Shown one piece after another: positions 14,659 to 14,732 of a DNA stretch of 14,732 nt (positions within the stretch are counted from its first letter, which is position 1; every line of letters starts with the position of its first letter). Location: the NCBI GenBank assembly GCA_002729295.1, contig PBTU01000112.1, forward strand, positions 1-14,732, read 5' to 3'. This stretch comes from Verrucomicrobiales bacterium (GTDB taxonomy: Bacteria; Verrucomicrobiota; Verrucomicrobiia; Verrucomicrobiales; Akkermansiaceae). A program made the translations under genes and the position numbers. The notes beneath the pieces were generated by a model. It was not told the DNA's origin, ran no database searches, and saw nothing but the letters and a program-made list of their open reading frames with translations.

Positions 14659-14699
14659 TGCCCGTAAAACAAAAAACAAAAGGTAACTCGAAAACAAAC

Positions 14700-14717
14700 T
14701 TTCAGTTATTACTGAAA
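14700..14717. promoter_or_regulatory. Second copy of the 18-bp palindrome, likely operator for the next gene
   Basis: TTTCAGT-TATT-ACTGAAA is identical at 16 of 18 positions to the site at 14115-14132, differing only in the centre (8th and 10th bases). It lies 42 bases after the regulator's stop, in A/C-rich non-coding DNA at the window's edge. It is probably the control site of the following gene, which would be the main target of the regulator. Confidence 0.65.
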
Positions 14718-14732
14718 AAACAAAAACAAAAA

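Noticed and set aside
14107..14697. 196-codon open frame on the minus strand
   Set aside because: It lies opposite the clearly recognisable GbsR-like gene and has no family features.
14659..14699. Terminator after the regulator gene
   Set aside because: The stretch is A/C-rich with no stem-loop; the only palindrome is the operator-like one at 14700.

Overview
The window looks like a chromosomal segment of a Verrucomicrobiota-type (PVC superphylum) bacterium of moderately high GC. The clues are a ThuA-like protein next to a DUF1080 (3-keto-disaccharide hydrolase) protein, remnants of a PVC-type cytochrome c domain and of a PQQ-like beta-propeller protein, and a kelch-mutarotase/Na+-symporter fusion. 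Assignment is by gene content only. No tRNA, rRNA, CRISPR array or insertion sequence was recognised.

Layout. (1) 1-1777: a ThuA-like gene running off the left edge on the minus strand, divergent from a DUF1080 gene whose end runs straight into a decayed cytochrome c C-terminal domain. I read this as the scar of a large deletion in a multidomain oxidoreductase gene. (2) 1787-4234: a tight housekeeping operon of DNA polymerase III delta' (holB), the ribosome-assembly GTPase obg and a gamma-glutamylcyclotransferase-like protein, ending tail-to-tail with pdxA (4223-5146, minus). (3) 5198-5530: a frameshifted minus-strand remnant of a PQQ-like propeller gene containing an 8-bp tandem repeat, then a small unknown gene. 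(4) 5936-9853: tesA divergent from, and overlapping, an ABC ATPase and a large FtsX-like permease, as in the tesA/ybbA/ybbP locus of other bacteria. (5) 9916-13773: an apparent sialic-acid operon: a possible promoter/operator, an N-acetylneuraminate lyase-like aldolase, an 870-residue fusion of a cyclically permuted NanM-like kelch mutarotase with a sodium:solute symporter, and a heavily deleted N-acylglucosamine 2-epimerase (AGE) remnant still start-stop coupled to the fusion. (6) 13778-14732: a small AT-richer membrane ORF and a GbsR/MarR-type regulator, flanked on both sides by near-identical 18-bp palindromes that are probably its operators.

How the genes work together. The lyase, mutarotase and symporter would import sialic acid, equilibrate its anomers and cleave it to N-acetylmannosamine (ManNAc) and pyruvate. 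The next enzyme, AGE, which turns ManNAc into N-acetylglucosamine (GlcNAc), is present only as a broken stub, so the pathway is either served by another copy or is decaying. Three independent gene remnants (cytochrome c, PQQ propeller, AGE) suggest a genome losing periplasmic sugar-oxidation and sialic-acid functions. The most interesting items are the fusion protein, the decayed AGE behind it, and the paired palindromes around the GbsR-like gene.
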